64,000 nucleotides of DNA from Bacillus sp. USDA818B3_A (GTDB taxonomy: Bacteria; Bacillota; Bacilli; Bacillales; Cytobacillaceae): the NCBI RefSeq assembly GCF_009928415.1, contig NZ_JAABNN010000003.1, positions 526,145-590,144 of the forward strand. The letters are read 5' to 3'. Below are positions 8,610 to 19,283 of the stretch, piece by piece. How positions within the stretch are numbered: position 1 is the first letter of the stretch; each line of letters starts with the position of its first letter. The position numbers were made by a program, and so were the translations under genes. The notes beneath the pieces are model-generated. The model ran no database searches and had not been told where the DNA came from. It was given only the letters and a program-made list of their open reading frames with translations.

Positions 8610-9026
8610 TTAATTTTTGCTATCAAGATAACCTTGCAGGATCATAACTGCTGCCATTTTATCAATGACTTTCTTTCGTTTTTTCCGGCTGACGTCAGCC
8701 TCTAACAAAACACGTTCAGCAGCCATTGTTGTTAAACGCTCGTCCCACAGTACGGTTGGAACATCAAACCGGCTCTCAACTTCAGCCGCATATTGCTTAC
8801 TGGCCTCTCCACGCGGTCCAATTGTCCCATTCATATTTTTAGGTAATCCGATAACGACAGTATCAACTTGATACTCCTTTATTAATTTCCCAATTTCCTC
8901 AAAACCAAACTCTTGTTTTTCCTCGTTTATTTTGAGGGTCGTTAAGCCCTGCGCCGTCCAGCCTAGTTCATCACTTAAGGCAATCCCGACGGTCTTTGAG
9001 CCTACATCTAATCCCAATGCGCGCAT
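8610..9026 (-). CDS. ruvX: Putative pre-16S rRNA nuclease / Holliday junction resolvase-like YqgF (RuvX)
   Basis: An RNase H-like fold protein of 138 residues. The N-terminal [20 protein letters not shown] carries the first catalytic Asp, [16 protein letters not shown] is the second family block, and [15 protein letters not shown] plus [14 protein letters not shown] hold the remaining acidic residues. The YqgF family matures the 16S rRNA 5' end in E. coli; a recombination role is an older assignment. This is yrrK in B. subtilis. It lies three bases after ireB. Confidence 0.94.
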   Translation of the reverse strand: MRALGLDVGSKTVGIALSDELGWTAQGLTTLKINEEKQEFGFEEIGKLIKEYQVDTVVIGLPKNMNGTIGPRGEASKQYAAEVESRFDVPTVLWDERLTTMAAERVLLEADVSRKKRKKVIDKMAAVMILQGYLDSKN

Positions 9027-9029
9027 TCA

Positions 9030-9296
9030 TTAAACCTCTCGCTGTTTTTTTAGATAGGATTTCACTAGTTCCTCAATAATCTCATCCCGTTCTAGTTTTC
9101 GTATGATGTTACGGGCATCACGATGACGAGGAATATAGGCAGGGTCTCCAGATAATAAGTAACCAACTATTTGATTAATTGGGTTATATCCTTTTTCCTG
9201 CAGGGCCTCATATACTTGAAAAAGAACATCGTTGACATCATGTTCAAACGGCTCTTCAGGAAAATTAAACCGCATCGTTTTATCAAATGAGCTCAT
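9030..9296 (-). CDS. yrzL: IreB family regulatory phosphoprotein (DUF965, YrzL)
   Basis: An 88-residue protein; by family knowledge IreB is phosphorylated by the PASTA kinase IreK in Enterococcus and affects cephalosporin resistance. Diagnostic segments are [34 protein letters not shown] and [21 protein letters not shown] 9296 is chosen because GAGGTG lies six bases upstream; an in-frame GTG at 9305 is part of that SD. A hairpin repeat fills the gap to alaS. Confidence 0.93.
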   Translation of the reverse strand: MSSFDKTMRFNFPEEPFEHDVNDVLFQVYEALQEKGYNPINQIVGYLLSGDPAYIPRHRDARNIIRKLERDEIIEELVKSYLKKQREV

Positions 9297-9322
9297 TTCA
9301 TACACCTCGCTTATTTTTTACG

Positions 9323-9450
9323 AGAATTGTCTAGCTCCAGCGCCTAGGGGCTCGGGTCATAAGCCAATCCGTCAAGAAGGTTAAAGAACAACCTTCTCGC
9401 CGGCTCGTCTTATGCCGGTCGCCCCTGGACAAGGCGCTTCCGCTTTTCTA
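9323..9450 (-). repeat. Full-length hairpin repeat, copy A
   Basis: About 128 bp between ireB and alaS. On the minus strand it begins AGAAAAGCGGAAGCGCC and ends GGAGCTAGACAATTCTC. It folds into a long interrupted hairpin with the tip AGAAGGTT...AACCTTCT, then CATAAG/CTTATG, then AGGGGC/GCCCCT. It is opposite in orientation to copies B and C on the chromosome. Confidence 0.85.
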
Positions 9451-9483
9451 GTTACCTACATTTTACACTAGTTTGGCCCATTA

Positions 9484-12120
9484 TCAAATGGATTTCACCC
9501 ATTCATCAACGAATTGAAGGGCACCATCTAATTTTTCTGGGTCTTTACCACCCGCTTGAGCCATATCCGGACGGCCGCCTCCGCCGCCTCCGCAACGTGT
9601 TGCGACCTCTTTAATTAACTTTCCGGCATGATAGCCTTTTTCAATGAGGTCCTTTGTAACAGCAGCAATTAAATTCACTTTTCCATCTTGCGCGCTGCCA
9701 AGAACAATTACACCTGAACCTAATTTTTGTTTCAAATCATCGGCCATATTTCTCAGGTTATTCATATCAGCAGCTTGTACTTTTGCAGATAAGACTGTTA
9801 CACCATCAATTTCTCTTGCCTTTGAAACCAGGCTGCCAGCTTCAATATTTCCTAGCTTGGCTGAAAGTGATTCATTCTCGCGCTGCAGCTGCTTAATTTC
9901 TGCCAACAGTCCTTCAATCCTGCCGCCAATATCCTTTGGATTTGTTTTTAATTTTTCAGCAGCATCCTTTAATTGCCCGACTTGCTCATTTAATAATTTG
10001 TAAGCAGATTCGCCTGTTACAGCTTCAATCCTTCTAGTGCCGGCCCCGATTCCACCCTCGGAAACAATTTTAAAGAGACCAATCACAGAAGTATTCGGTA
10101 CGTGGCATCCGCCGCAAAGTTCTAAACTGTAATCTCCGACTCTAACAACACGGACAATATCACCATATTTTTCGCCAAAGAGTGCCATGGCTCCCATTTC
10201 TTTTGCTTCAGCAATTGGTTTTAAGCTAATATCTACTTCGATATTGCGCCAAATTTTTTCATTAACAATCCGTTCAACTTGCTCCAATTCTTCCGGTTTA
10301 ATTTGACCAAAGTGAGAAAAGTCAAAACGGAGACGTTCTGGTTCAACAAGTGAACCGGCTTGGTTTACATGCTCACCTAGTACATCTTTAAGGGCACGAT
10401 GAAGCAAATGGGTTGCCGTATGGTTTTTAATAATTTTGACACGATTTTCAGGGTCAACAGTAGCTTTAACTTGGTGATTGGTTTTCAACTGTCCGCTTTG
10501 GATAACAACCTTATGCAGGTTTTGACCATTTGGCGCCTTTTGAACATCCTTCACTTCAGCTGTCACACCGTCACCTTGAAGTAAACCGCGGTCAGCAATT
10601 TGGCCTCCGCTTTCTGCGTAGAAAGGAGTGATGTTTAAGATGAGCTGTACTTCTTCACCTGCCACTGCTTGGTCAACTAGTTCACCGTCTTTAATAATGG
10701 CTGAAACGGCAGAGTGAGTTGTCATTTCGTCATAGCCAACAAATTTACTTTCGAGTGTAACATCTCTAAGGACACCGCCTTGAACTTGCATCGAATCAAC
10801 ATCTTGACGGGCTGCCCGGGCACGTTCACGCTGCTGCTCCATCTCTGACTCAAATCCTGCGTGATCTACTTTCATACCTTCTTCTTCTGCATATTCTTCT
10901 GTTAATTCAACCGGGAAACCATACGTGTCATATAGACGGAAAATATCGGCCCCAGAAATGGTATCACTGCCCTTTTCTTTTTCCTTGCTGATGACACTTG
11001 CTAAAATCGTTAAGCCTTCATGCAGGGTTTCGTGGAAACGCTCTTCCTCATTCTTAATGACCTTTTGAATAAATTCTGTCTTATCCTTGACTTCTGGATA
11101 GTAATCTTGCATAATCTCGCCCACTACTGGAACCAATTCAAACATAAATGGACGGTTAATATTAATTTGCTTCGCATAGCGGACCGCACGGCGCAGCAAA
11201 CGACGCAATACGTAGCCGCGGCCTTCATTTGATGGCAGCGCTCCATCACCTACAGCAAAAGCAACTGTACGGATATGGTCGGCAATTACTTTAAATGCCA
11301 CATCCTGTTCCTTGTCGACCCCGTAACTCACACCAGAAATTTCTTCTGTTGCCCGAATAATCGGGATAAATAAATCTGTATCGAAGTTCGTTGGAACATT
11401 TTGCACGACGGAAGCCATCCGCTCAAGTCCCATACCTGTATCAATGTTTTTCTTAGGCAGTGGTGTATAAGTGCCATCAGGGTTGTGGTTAAATTGAGAA
11501 AATACAAGATTCCAAACTTCCAGGTAACGATCGTTTTCCCCGCCTGGATATAATTCTGGGTCAGCTGGGTCGTCCCCATACTCTTCTCCGCGGTCATAGA
11601 AAATTTCTGTATTTGGGCCGCTTGGTCCTTCACCGATATCCCAGAAGTTTCCTTCTAAACGAATAATACGTTCTTCCGGAATACCAATCTTTTTATTCCA
11701 GATTTCATAGGCTTCATGATCTTCCGGATGAACAGTAACACTAAGCAGTTCAGGGTCAAAGCCCATCCATTTATCAGAAGTTAAAAACTCCCATGCCCAG
11801 ACGATGGCTTCATCCTTGAAATATTCTCCGATCGAGAAGTTTCCAAGCATCTCAAAAAAAGTATGGTGACGTGCAGTCTTACCAACATTTTCGATATCAT
11901 TGGTACGAATTGATTTTTGCGCATTCGTAATTCTTGGATTTTCGGGTACTACACGTCCATCAAAGTATTTCTTTAAGGTTGCAACCCCGCTGTTAATCCA
12001 TAATAATGACGGATCGTCATGCGGAACAAGTGATGCACTTGGTTCAATGTTATGTCCTTTTTCCTCATTAAAAAATTGAAGAAACATGGAACGAATCTGG
12101 GCTCCTGTTAATTTTTTCAT
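9484..12120 (-). CDS. alaS: Alanyl-tRNA synthetase
   Basis: Charges tRNA-Ala and clears mischarged Ser/Gly-tRNA. The class II catalytic domain is N-terminal ([37 protein letters not shown]). The editing domain has the zinc-binding HTATHLLH and CGGCH motifs, and the C-terminal C-Ala/DHHA1 region ends in a Gly-rich [15 protein letters not shown]. Length of 878 residues equals B. subtilis AlaRS. The ATG follows AAGGAGG. A T-box leader controls it. Downstream lie a hairpin repeat and ireB-ruvX-yrzB, conserved neighbours. Confidence 0.98.
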   Translation of the reverse strand: MKKLTGAQIRSMFLQFFNEEKGHNIEPSASLVPHDDPSLLWINSGVATLKKYFDGRVVPENPRITNAQKSIRTNDIENVGKTARHHTFFEMLGNFSIGEYFKDEAIVWAWEFLTSDKWMGFDPELLSVTVHPEDHEAYEIWNKKIGIPEERIIRLEGNFWDIGEGPSGPNTEIFYDRGEEYGDDPADPELYPGGENDRYLEVWNLVFSQFNHNPDGTYTPLPKKNIDTGMGLERMASVVQNVPTNFDTDLFIPIIRATEEISGVSYGVDKEQDVAFKVIADHIRTVAFAVGDGALPSNEGRGYVLRRLLRRAVRYAKQININRPFMFELVPVVGEIMQDYYPEVKDKTEFIQKVIKNEEERFHETLHEGLTILASVISKEKEKGSDTISGADIFRLYDTYGFPVELTEEYAEEEGMKVDHAGFESEMEQQRERARAARQDVDSMQVQGGVLRDVTLESKFVGYDEMTTHSAVSAIIKDGELVDQAVAGEEVQLILNITPFYAESGGQIADRGLLQGDGVTAEVKDVQKAPNGQNLHKVVIQSGQLKTNHQVKATVDPENRVKIIKNHTATHLLHRALKDVLGEHVNQAGSLVEPERLRFDFSHFGQIKPEELEQVERIVNEKIWRNIEVDISLKPIAEAKEMGAMALFGEKYGDIVRVVRVGDYSLELCGGCHVPNTSVIGLFKIVSEGGIGAGTRRIEAVTGESAYKLLNEQVGQLKDAAEKLKTNPKDIGGRIEGLLAEIKQLQRENESLSAKLGNIEAGSLVSKAREIDGVTVLSAKVQAADMNNLRNMADDLKQKLGSGVIVLGSAQDGKVNLIAAVTKDLIEKGYHAGKLIKEVATRCGGGGGGRPDMAQAGGKDPEKLDGALQFVDEWVKSI

Positions 12121-12149
12121 TTCTTATAGACCTCCTTAATATAAAAAAG

Positions 12150-12421
12150 CATACAAAAAAGCCCTCATCCCAAAACAGGGACGAGAGCTTAGTCTCGCGG
12201 TACCACCCTGATTATGAATACAAATCTATGTACTCATCTCTCAATAATAGCCTTAACGCGGCCGTGACGGCAGTGATTAGCTGCACTCCGGATTAGCTTT
12301 CTGTCATCCTTCATCTAGAACTTCTTTCAGCCTGGGAAGCTCCTCTCTTCTGCGCAAACCTGCGTTACAGATGGACTATAACATACTTGATCCTTCTACA
12401 TTTTTAAACAATTATACTATA
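12150..12421 (-). promoter_or_regulatory. T-box leader of alaS
   Basis: The minus strand carries the canonical T-box GGGTGGTACCGCG (within 12194-12209), followed by a terminator hairpin with arms CTCGTCCC and GGGATGAG and a T-run (12155-12190). The stem I base pairs TAACGC with GCGTTA. Uncharged tRNA-Ala should stabilise the antiterminator. Alanine codons GCC and GCU both occur on the 3' side of stem I; GCC next to the base stem is the more likely specifier, but I cannot settle this. Confidence 0.93.
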
Positions 12422-12427
12422 TGACGA

Positions 12428-12456
12428 ATTATAGCCACCAAAAAAACGTTTGTCAA
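12428..12456 (-). promoter_or_regulatory. Consensus sigma-A promoter of alaS
   Basis: TTGACA (12451-12456), exactly 17 bp, TATAAT (12428-12433). All twelve core bases match consensus. The -35 overlaps the stop codon of yrrI. Transcription should start near 12421. Confidence 0.9.
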
Positions 12457-13517
12457 TTTGAATTGTGAATTAGGTGGTTTTTTGCATGAATGATTCCTAC
12501 TTTTAAAATGGCTAGGATCGGGACAGCAAGTATGAGTCCTAACACTCCCCCGACTTCACCCCCAGTTGTCAATGCCCCCATGATCAATAACGGGTGCATA
12601 TGCAAACTCTTGCCGACAATGTAAGGGGATAATATATTTCCCTCGAGAAATTGGAGTCCAAAGACAATGACGATAGTTATTATCACTAATTTCATGGATA
12701 TGGTGGCGGCAACAATGACTGCGGGTACAGCCCCAATGATTGGACCAAAATATGGTATGACATTTGTAGCCCCAACAATCACCCCTAATAGGAGCGGATA
12801 TTTCAAATCGAACAACCAAAATAGCAGAGAGGAAAGACTGCCGATGATCACACAAACAAGCAGTTGTCCTCTAATATAGCCTCCGAGAGAAAGGTCTACA
12901 TCCCTAAGGAATAATGTCCCTTTTTTTCTCCACCTTTTAGGTGTCAGATACCAAACAGCCCGTTTTAATAGTGGATAGTCTTTTAACATATAGAAGGTGA
13001 TAAAAGGAATAATCATCATTAACAGGGCTGAGTTTAAAACGTTAACTAGAATATTGACGATAATCGTTAATAAGGAATCAAGTTTACTTTCGAAAACGTC
13101 TATCCCTTCATCTATTCTTGCCTGCAAGCCATCTGGCCATTCCCTCGTATGCTTTTGGAGCTGTGCTATCCATTCGCGGTACTGCTCGGCAAAGACAGGA
13201 GCACTTTCTGATAAGTCTTTTATTTGGTCAATAACGATCGGAATTCCCTTATATAAGGAGAAACCAATTCCTCCAAAAAAGATAAGATAAATAAGAATGA
13301 TTGCAAAACCGCGATGAAGTCCTTTTTCATGTAACTTCTCAACAATGGGATGCAGTAAATAGGTGATGAATCCTGCAATAACGAAGGGTAAAATAATCGT
13401 TCCAATCATTCGAACAATCGGCACCCATAAGGAGCTGATTTTCAGAAAAACAAAAATAGCGATTAATAATAGCAGTAAGAAACCAATCCGATAATACCAT
13501 TTTACCCGAATATCCAC
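12453..13517 (-). CDS. yrrI: AI-2E family transporter YrrI
   Basis: A polytopic membrane protein of 354 residues. Hydrophobic segments lie near the N-terminus (about 8-50 in two or three passes), at 60-85, at 150-175, and as a dense C-terminal cluster from about 210 to 345. It has the family's conserved YFGPIIG motif and GGEVGGVLGLILAVP. The AI-2E label comes from distant E. coli TqsA; the substrate is unknown here. The start is GTG 13517 behind GGAGGGG. The gene order yrrI-alaS is conserved. Confidence 0.9.
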   Translation of the reverse strand: MDIRVKWYYRIGFLLLLLIAIFVFLKISSLWVPIVRMIGTIILPFVIAGFITYLLHPIVEKLHEKGLHRGFAIILIYLIFFGGIGFSLYKGIPIVIDQIKDLSESAPVFAEQYREWIAQLQKHTREWPDGLQARIDEGIDVFESKLDSLLTIIVNILVNVLNSALLMMIIPFITFYMLKDYPLLKRAVWYLTPKRWRKKGTLFLRDVDLSLGGYIRGQLLVCVIIGSLSSLLFWLFDLKYPLLLGVIVGATNVIPYFGPIIGAVPAVIVAATISMKLVIITIVIVFGLQFLEGNILSPYIVGKSLHMHPLLIMGALTTGGEVGGVLGLILAVPILAILKVGIIHAKNHLIHNSN

Positions 13518-13581
13518 ATCAAGCCCCTCCTTGCATTAGTTTTGGAGACTGGTGGTGGAAATATACAGGATGATACAGAAA

Positions 13582-13607
13582 TCCCCCTCAAGGTTCCCTG
13601 AGGGGGA
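13582..13607 (-). terminator. Terminator after yrzQ
   Basis: TCCCCCTCA and TGAGGGGGA pair around GGGAACCT and the stem is followed by TTTCTG. The stem is strong and the T-run short. Confidence 0.7.
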
Positions 13608-13613
13608 TTAAAC

Positions 13614-13748
13614 TTAAAGAAACGCGCGTTTTACCTTTTTACTCATCTTTTTTATATTGCGGGCTGACATCATATTATTTCTTTGGGCAATATTGTAGGT
13701 TGCCATCCCTGCACCAAAAACAAGCATGGTCGTCATCATTTTATTCAA
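13614..13748 (-). CDS. yrzQ: Small protein YrzQ (DUF3918-like)
   Basis: A 44-residue frame starting with TTG 13748, six bases after GAGGTG. The product begins MNKMMTTMLVFGAGMATYN, has one weak hydrophobic stretch (about 5-18) and a very basic tail (KKMSKKVKRAFL). I associate it with the small DUF3918 protein found between yrrI and yrzR in Bacillus. Function is unknown. Position, SD and a terminator directly after the stop support a real gene. Confidence 0.78.
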   Translation of the reverse strand: MNKMMTTMLVFGAGMATYNIAQRNNMMSARNIKKMSKKVKRAFL

Positions 13749-13799
13749 TCGTCTCACCTCTTTAACAGAATGGCCAGACTAAACCCTGAGATTCCTCAG

Positions 13800-13991
13800 T
13801 TAAATCGTATAACGACGCTCTTCTTCTTCAAACAAATCATCCAATGAACTCAGCGACCCGTCTTCTTCAACCTGATGGGTATTGATGATCCCTTTGTTAA
13901 CGGAGAGCTCAATGAAACAATTCCAGCAATAATATTGGTTGATGCCAATTTTGCCGATATCTTTGCTTTGACAATTGGGACACTTGAACAT
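13800..13991 (-). CDS. yrzR: Small zinc-ribbon-like protein YrzR
   Basis: 63 residues. The N-terminal MFKCPNCQSKDIGKIG...YYCWNCF has two CxxC pairs spaced as in a zinc ribbon; the rest is acidic (DDLFEEEERR). Function is unknown. ATG 13991 lies eight bases after GAGGTG; an in-frame GTG at 14006 is part of the SD. It lies 11 bp after yrrD, so the two probably share a transcript. Confidence 0.87.
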   Translation of the reverse strand: MFKCPNCQSKDIGKIGINQYYCWNCFIELSVNKGIINTHQVEEDGSLSSLDDLFEEEERRYTI

Positions 13992-14002
13992 GAAAAGACA
14001 CC

Positions 14003-14479
14003 TCACGTATTATCTACATCTACGATAATGGCATCCTTTCCGATCGCTACGGGCTTCCCGGATTGAATGACTTGTTTGCCTTCCGTGATCTCCGAAAAGA
14101 AGCCATCCGTGATTTCATACCCTACGATTGTGCCCAATTCTTCCTGAAAATAAACATCTTTTAACATTCCGAGTGAATCGCCGCTTTTAGATAACATCAT
14201 CATGCCATCTAAGGAATGTTGATGGTTTAATGTATATTCAGGGCTCTCCCGCAATTTTTCTAAATGCTTGCTATCATCAATCATTACCCCATCCCAGCCA
14301 AAGGAGGCCACTTTTTTGATTTCAAGGAAGTAGGTTTGCTTGAAGAATACTCCTTTTTTAACCAATAGCCCTTCGACTTTTCCGGTGCTTGCTATACATA
14401 GGTCAGTAATTTCGCCTATTTTTGAACCGCTTTTTGTTTCAAAAACAGGCTGCCCTTTTAATAAAGAGAATGTCCGCAA
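14003..14479 (-). CDS. yrrD: PRC-barrel domain protein YrrD
   Basis: 158 residues with two PRC-barrel-like halves: RTFSLLKGQPVFETKSGSKIGEI at the start and LDGMMMLSKSGDSLGMLKDV in the second half. PRC barrels are small beta-rich domains seen in RimM and photosynthetic reaction centre H subunits; the role here is unknown. TTG 14479 is preferred because GGGGGTGG lies seven bases upstream and the product starts at the conserved RTFSLLKG. An in-frame ATG at 14500 has no SD but would add only seven residues. Confidence 0.85.
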   Translation of the reverse strand: MRTFSLLKGQPVFETKSGSKIGEITDLCIASTGKVEGLLVKKGVFFKQTYFLEIKKVASFGWDGVMIDDSKHLEKLRESPEYTLNHQHSLDGMMMLSKSGDSLGMLKDVYFQEELGTIVGYEITDGFFSEITEGKQVIQSGKPVAIGKDAIIVDVDNT

Positions 14480-14503
14480 AGAGTTTCCACCCCCGAACAT
14501 TTC

Positions 14504-16915
14504 TTAGTTTCCGTCATTGGTTAGAAAATCATAAGGGGTAACGTTTTCCATTCCGATCATCGGACTTGCTTGCATTAATATTTCTTCATAAGATAATTCA
14601 CTGTCGATCTCTTGATTCGTTTGGGCAACAAGGACGATAGAATCTTGCAGCTTTTGGCAGAGTGTCGTTTGTCGTTGAAGCTCATCTGAGCGTTCTATCC
14701 CCATTCTAAGGGCATCTTCCTCCCCGCAAATAATTAGGGATTGTTTACTTCTTGTGATGGCGGTATAGATTAGATTTCTTTGCAGCATCCGATAGTAGCT
14801 TCTTGTGATTGGCATAATAACAATAGGAAATTCACTGCCCTGTGATTTATGAACTGAACAGCAATAGGCATGTGTAATTTGATTTAAATCCTGTCTGGTA
14901 TACTCCACTTCATTACCTTCAAAAGAGATATAAATCATGTCTTGCTTTTCGGTATTTTCTCTTGCATAAATAATCGAGATAATTTCCCCGATATCACCGT
15001 TAAAGACATTGCTATCCGGCTGGTTCACCAGCTGAAGCACCTTATCGCCAATTCGGTATTTAACATCCCCAAAGGCGATTTCCTTACGTTTTCCGTCAGG
15101 ATTAGGATTAAAGATCTCCTGAAGTAATACATTTAAACGGTCAATACCTGCCGGCCCCCGGTACATCGGGGCAAGAACTTGGATATCCTTTGATGTATAT
15201 CCTTTGTTTTTGGCATTCAAGGCTACTTTTTCAACTACTTGAGCGACCTGTGCGGTTGAACATTTGATGAAAGACCGATCCGCTTGTTTCGCTGTGACAT
15301 TTGGCGGCAAGTAACCTTTTTTTATATCATGCGCCAGTTCGATAATGGAAGATCCCTCAGCTTGGCGGTAAATATCGGTAAGGCGGACGGTCGGAATCCT
15401 TTCTGATTTCAGCATATCCTTTAGCACTTGTCCTGGACCGACCGAAGGAAGCTGATCCTCATCGCCTACCATGATGACTTGAATATGTTCCGGCAGGGCC
15501 TTAAACAATTGATTAGCGAGCCATATATCGAGCATCGAGGTCTCATCCACTATCAATATTTTACCCTCTAGAGGACTTGCATCATCACGGTCAAATCCTT
15601 CCGATCCATTAAAACCAAGCAAGCGGTGAATAGTGACAGCCGGCAGCCCTGTGGATTCAGTCATCCGTTTCGCCGCTCTTCCGGTGGGGGCCGCAAGTAA
15701 GATAGGGAACGGTTCATCTTTTTTATAGTAATCCTTCGGCTCTAATGAACAGCCGTGAAGTTCGCCGTACAGTTCAACAATCCCTTTAATTACCGTTGTT
15801 TTACCTGTTCCCGGACCACCCGTTAGGATGAGCATTGGAGACATGAGCGCCGTTTGGATCGCTTCTCTCTGGGAAGGAGCATATTGCACGCCCAAGCGTT
15901 CTTCTAATCCGCCCAATGCCAAAAGGAACTCAGACTCAGGGAATTGGTTACTGTATTCGGTTTGCTTTAAGATTCGGTTAATATTAGTAACCAGGCCTTT
16001 TTCTGCGAAAAATAATGTTGGAAGATAAATACGTTTTTCCTCACCGATTATTTTCCCTTCCTCTTCAAGCTTAATCAGCTCATTTGAGATCTCGCTGTAT
16101 TCAATTTGATCACTTTTATTGTCTTCAAGCAGTGTCTTTACCTGTTCAAGTAAATCCTCTGCATGTAAATAGACATGGCCCGTCTGCATACAATCATTTT
16201 CAAGGGTATAAAGGCATGCCGCTTTAATTCGATCAGGATGACTGCCGGTAATCCCCAGCTGATAGCCAAGCTCATCGGCACGGCCAAACCCGATCCCCTC
16301 AATATCCTCAACAAGCTGAAAGGGATTCTTTTGAATAATGGAAAGCGTCTCTTCTTTATAGGCTTGGTAGATTCTCATGGAAATCTGCGGACCAAATCCA
16401 TATTGATTAAGTGCGACCATGACTTGTTCAAGTCCCTGGTGCTCCATTAAGGTATCATAAAGTGTTTTTGCTTTTTCTGGAGGAAGCTTGGGAATGGAAT
16501 CGAGCAATGAAGGTTCATTCAGAATTTTAGAGATTGCATTTTCCCCGAGCGTTTCAACTATATTTTCAGCCGTCTTTTTTCCGATACCTTTAAACATTTC
16601 ACCTGATAGATAGGCAATGACCCCTTGTTTGGTCTGCGGCATGTCCTTCCTGAAATGTTGAGTATGGAACTGTACCCCAAACTTTGGGTGATCCTTAAAC
16701 TCCCCGTAAAAGACATACGTTTCCTGCTCGTGGATTTTCGGGAAATACCCTGTGACCACCGCTTCTTTGTCATCATATTGATCATTTGTTTCATCGACAC
16801 GAATTCTAAGAACGGTATATAGATTGTTTTCATTATGAAAAATCGTTACGATGGGTCTTCCCTTTACGAACTTTCCTTGCTCGGCAAATAGATCAAGGGT
16901 GTCTTGTTTTTCCAT
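14504..16915 (-). CDS. recD2: ATP-dependent RecD2 DNA helicase
   Basis: A superfamily 1B 5'-3' helicase, 803 residues, used in replication-fork maintenance and mismatch repair in B. subtilis (YrrC). An N-terminal OB-like and helix-hairpin-helix region of about 340 residues precedes the motor, as in RecD2 rather than RecD1. Walker A GGPGTGKTT has its lysine at 372, Walker B is LIVDETSMLD, then VMVGDEDQLPSVGPG (motif III) and the C-terminal VHKSQGSEFPIVI and YTAITRSKQ motifs. It lies 31 bp after yrrB and 24 bp before yrrD. Confidence 0.96.
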   Translation of the reverse strand: MEKQDTLDLFAEQGKFVKGRPIVTIFHNENNLYTVLRIRVDETNDQYDDKEAVVTGYFPKIHEQETYVFYGEFKDHPKFGVQFHTQHFRKDMPQTKQGVIAYLSGEMFKGIGKKTAENIVETLGENAISKILNEPSLLDSIPKLPPEKAKTLYDTLMEHQGLEQVMVALNQYGFGPQISMRIYQAYKEETLSIIQKNPFQLVEDIEGIGFGRADELGYQLGITGSHPDRIKAACLYTLENDCMQTGHVYLHAEDLLEQVKTLLEDNKSDQIEYSEISNELIKLEEEGKIIGEEKRIYLPTLFFAEKGLVTNINRILKQTEYSNQFPESEFLLALGGLEERLGVQYAPSQREAIQTALMSPMLILTGGPGTGKTTVIKGIVELYGELHGCSLEPKDYYKKDEPFPILLAAPTGRAAKRMTESTGLPAVTIHRLLGFNGSEGFDRDDASPLEGKILIVDETSMLDIWLANQLFKALPEHIQVIMVGDEDQLPSVGPGQVLKDMLKSERIPTVRLTDIYRQAEGSSIIELAHDIKKGYLPPNVTAKQADRSFIKCSTAQVAQVVEKVALNAKNKGYTSKDIQVLAPMYRGPAGIDRLNVLLQEIFNPNPDGKRKEIAFGDVKYRIGDKVLQLVNQPDSNVFNGDIGEIISIIYARENTEKQDMIYISFEGNEVEYTRQDLNQITHAYCCSVHKSQGSEFPIVIMPITRSYYRMLQRNLIYTAITRSKQSLIICGEEDALRMGIERSDELQRQTTLCQKLQDSIVLVAQTNQEIDSELSYEEILMQASPMIGMENVTPYDFLTNDGN

Positions 16916-16946
16916 TCTGCTCCCTCCTTTCGGCTACTTTGATTTA

Positions 16947-17600
16947 TTAAAGATTTTGTTCAAGTAAATTTTTTGCGTGGCCCGCGAGTAAGTGGTCCGG
17001 CTGGATTTCGAGTGCTTTGTTAAACATGGCTAATGCCTTATCTTGATTTTCCTTAAATGCATAGGAAACGCCCAAGTTATAGTAGGCATCTGAATGTTTT
17101 GGATCTAGTTCGATACATGCCTTTAGCTGCACGGTCGCTTCGTCAATAAGTTCATTTTGAGCGAGGCATAGTCCATATTGGAAGCGTGCTTCTGAGTCAT
17201 TTTCGTTCAGTTCGACACTTCGCTGCAGGTATGGCAAGGCTTGTCTGCCTTGATTTAATTGCAGGTGGGTTAATCCTAACATAAAATATGTATCACTAGA
17301 GTCGAGCCCTTTTTTCATGGCTTGCTCAAATACTTGTTTCGCTTCCTCGAAGCGGTCGTGACTGAATAGGATGTTACCGATGCTATAGTAAGCAGCAGCG
17401 GCGTTTTCATCGATTTCGATCGCTTTTTGATAGAATCTAATGGCTTTTTCATCGTCCCCGACTGCTGAGAGGACATTGCCAAAATTGATGTAGGCTACTG
17501 GGTCTTGTGGGTTTTGTTCAATGGCTTCATTGAAGGCCTTTGCCGCCTCTTCCCAGTTTCCTTCTTGCATGTATTTAACACCTAATTGGTTTTTATCCAT
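16947..17600 (-). CDS. yrrB: TPR-repeat protein YrrB
   Basis: 217 residues made almost wholly of about six tetratricopeptide repeats with the W/Y-G-A-Y-P spacing (WEEAAKAFNEAIEQNPQDP, DEKAIRFYQKAIEIDENAA, and so on). TPR solenoids bind other proteins; the partner is unknown. The YrrB crystal structure is known from B. subtilis. No signal peptide, so it is cytoplasmic. It sits directly upstream of recD2. Confidence 0.93.
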   Translation of the reverse strand: MDKNQLGVKYMQEGNWEEAAKAFNEAIEQNPQDPVAYINFGNVLSAVGDDEKAIRFYQKAIEIDENAAAAYYSIGNILFSHDRFEEAKQVFEQAMKKGLDSSDTYFMLGLTHLQLNQGRQALPYLQRSVELNENDSEARFQYGLCLAQNELIDEATVQLKACIELDPKHSDAYYNLGVSYAFKENQDKALAMFNKALEIQPDHLLAGHAKNLLEQNL

Positions 17601-18128
17601 TTTTTCAACTCCAATCCTAAATGAAAGTATATCATATTTTAAGTAAAAGTTATCCTGAGATACTAGGATGGTGGTGTAGAATTGGATTCCGCCGTTTTTT
17701 GTGTTTTTCCCGCGTATTTCGGGATTTTTTCCGCGCGTTTTCTAATTAATTCCGCCTACTTTCTAATTAATTCCGCGCGATTCCTTATTTTTTCCGCCAA
17801 ACATTAAAACAAGCTATTCTCGTGCGTCGAACCTGGCGCGGAATTCCTCCGATTTTAGGATTTTTCCAGCGCATTTTGGGATTTTTCCCGCGCGTTTTCT
17901 AATTAATTCCGCGCGATTCCTTATTTTTTCCGCCAAACATCAAAACAAGCTATACTAGTGCGTCAAACCTAGGGCGGAATTCGGCCGGTTTTAAGATTTA
18001 TCCAGCGTGTTTTCTATTTAATTCCGCCAGCTTCCAAATTATTTCCGCGCACTTTTCTTTTTTTTCCCGCTAAACAGTCTGAACCCCACAAAAAAAGACC
18101 TGACTCCAAAAAGGAATCAGGATCTCTC
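17601..18128. repeat. 530-bp gap between mnmA and yrrB with a 21-bp periodic array
   Basis: No coding frame is evident. The core CCGC recurs at 17689, 17710, 17731, 17752, 17773 and 17794 (exact 21-bp steps), then at 17888, 17909 and 17930, and again near 18024, 18045 and 18067. Units look like TTCCGCGCG plus an A/T-rich half such as TTTTCTAATTAA. A segment of about 110 bp is present twice (17761-17871 and 17897-18007). The end of the gap holds the mnmA terminator. Confidence 0.85.
18090..18122 (-). terminator. mnmA intrinsic terminator
   Basis: CCTGATTCC and GGAGTCAGG pair around TTTTT, followed by a T-run (TCTTTTTTT) on the minus strand. Confidence 0.9.
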
Positions 18129-19262
<1,134 letters not shown>

Positions 19263-19283
19263 TCAAGCATGTTAACTAAAACT

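Noticed and set aside
17689..18070. Possible CRISPR array
   Set aside because: The units are 21 bp with a short core, there are no spacer-repeat alternations of 25-40 bp, and no cas genes are in the window.
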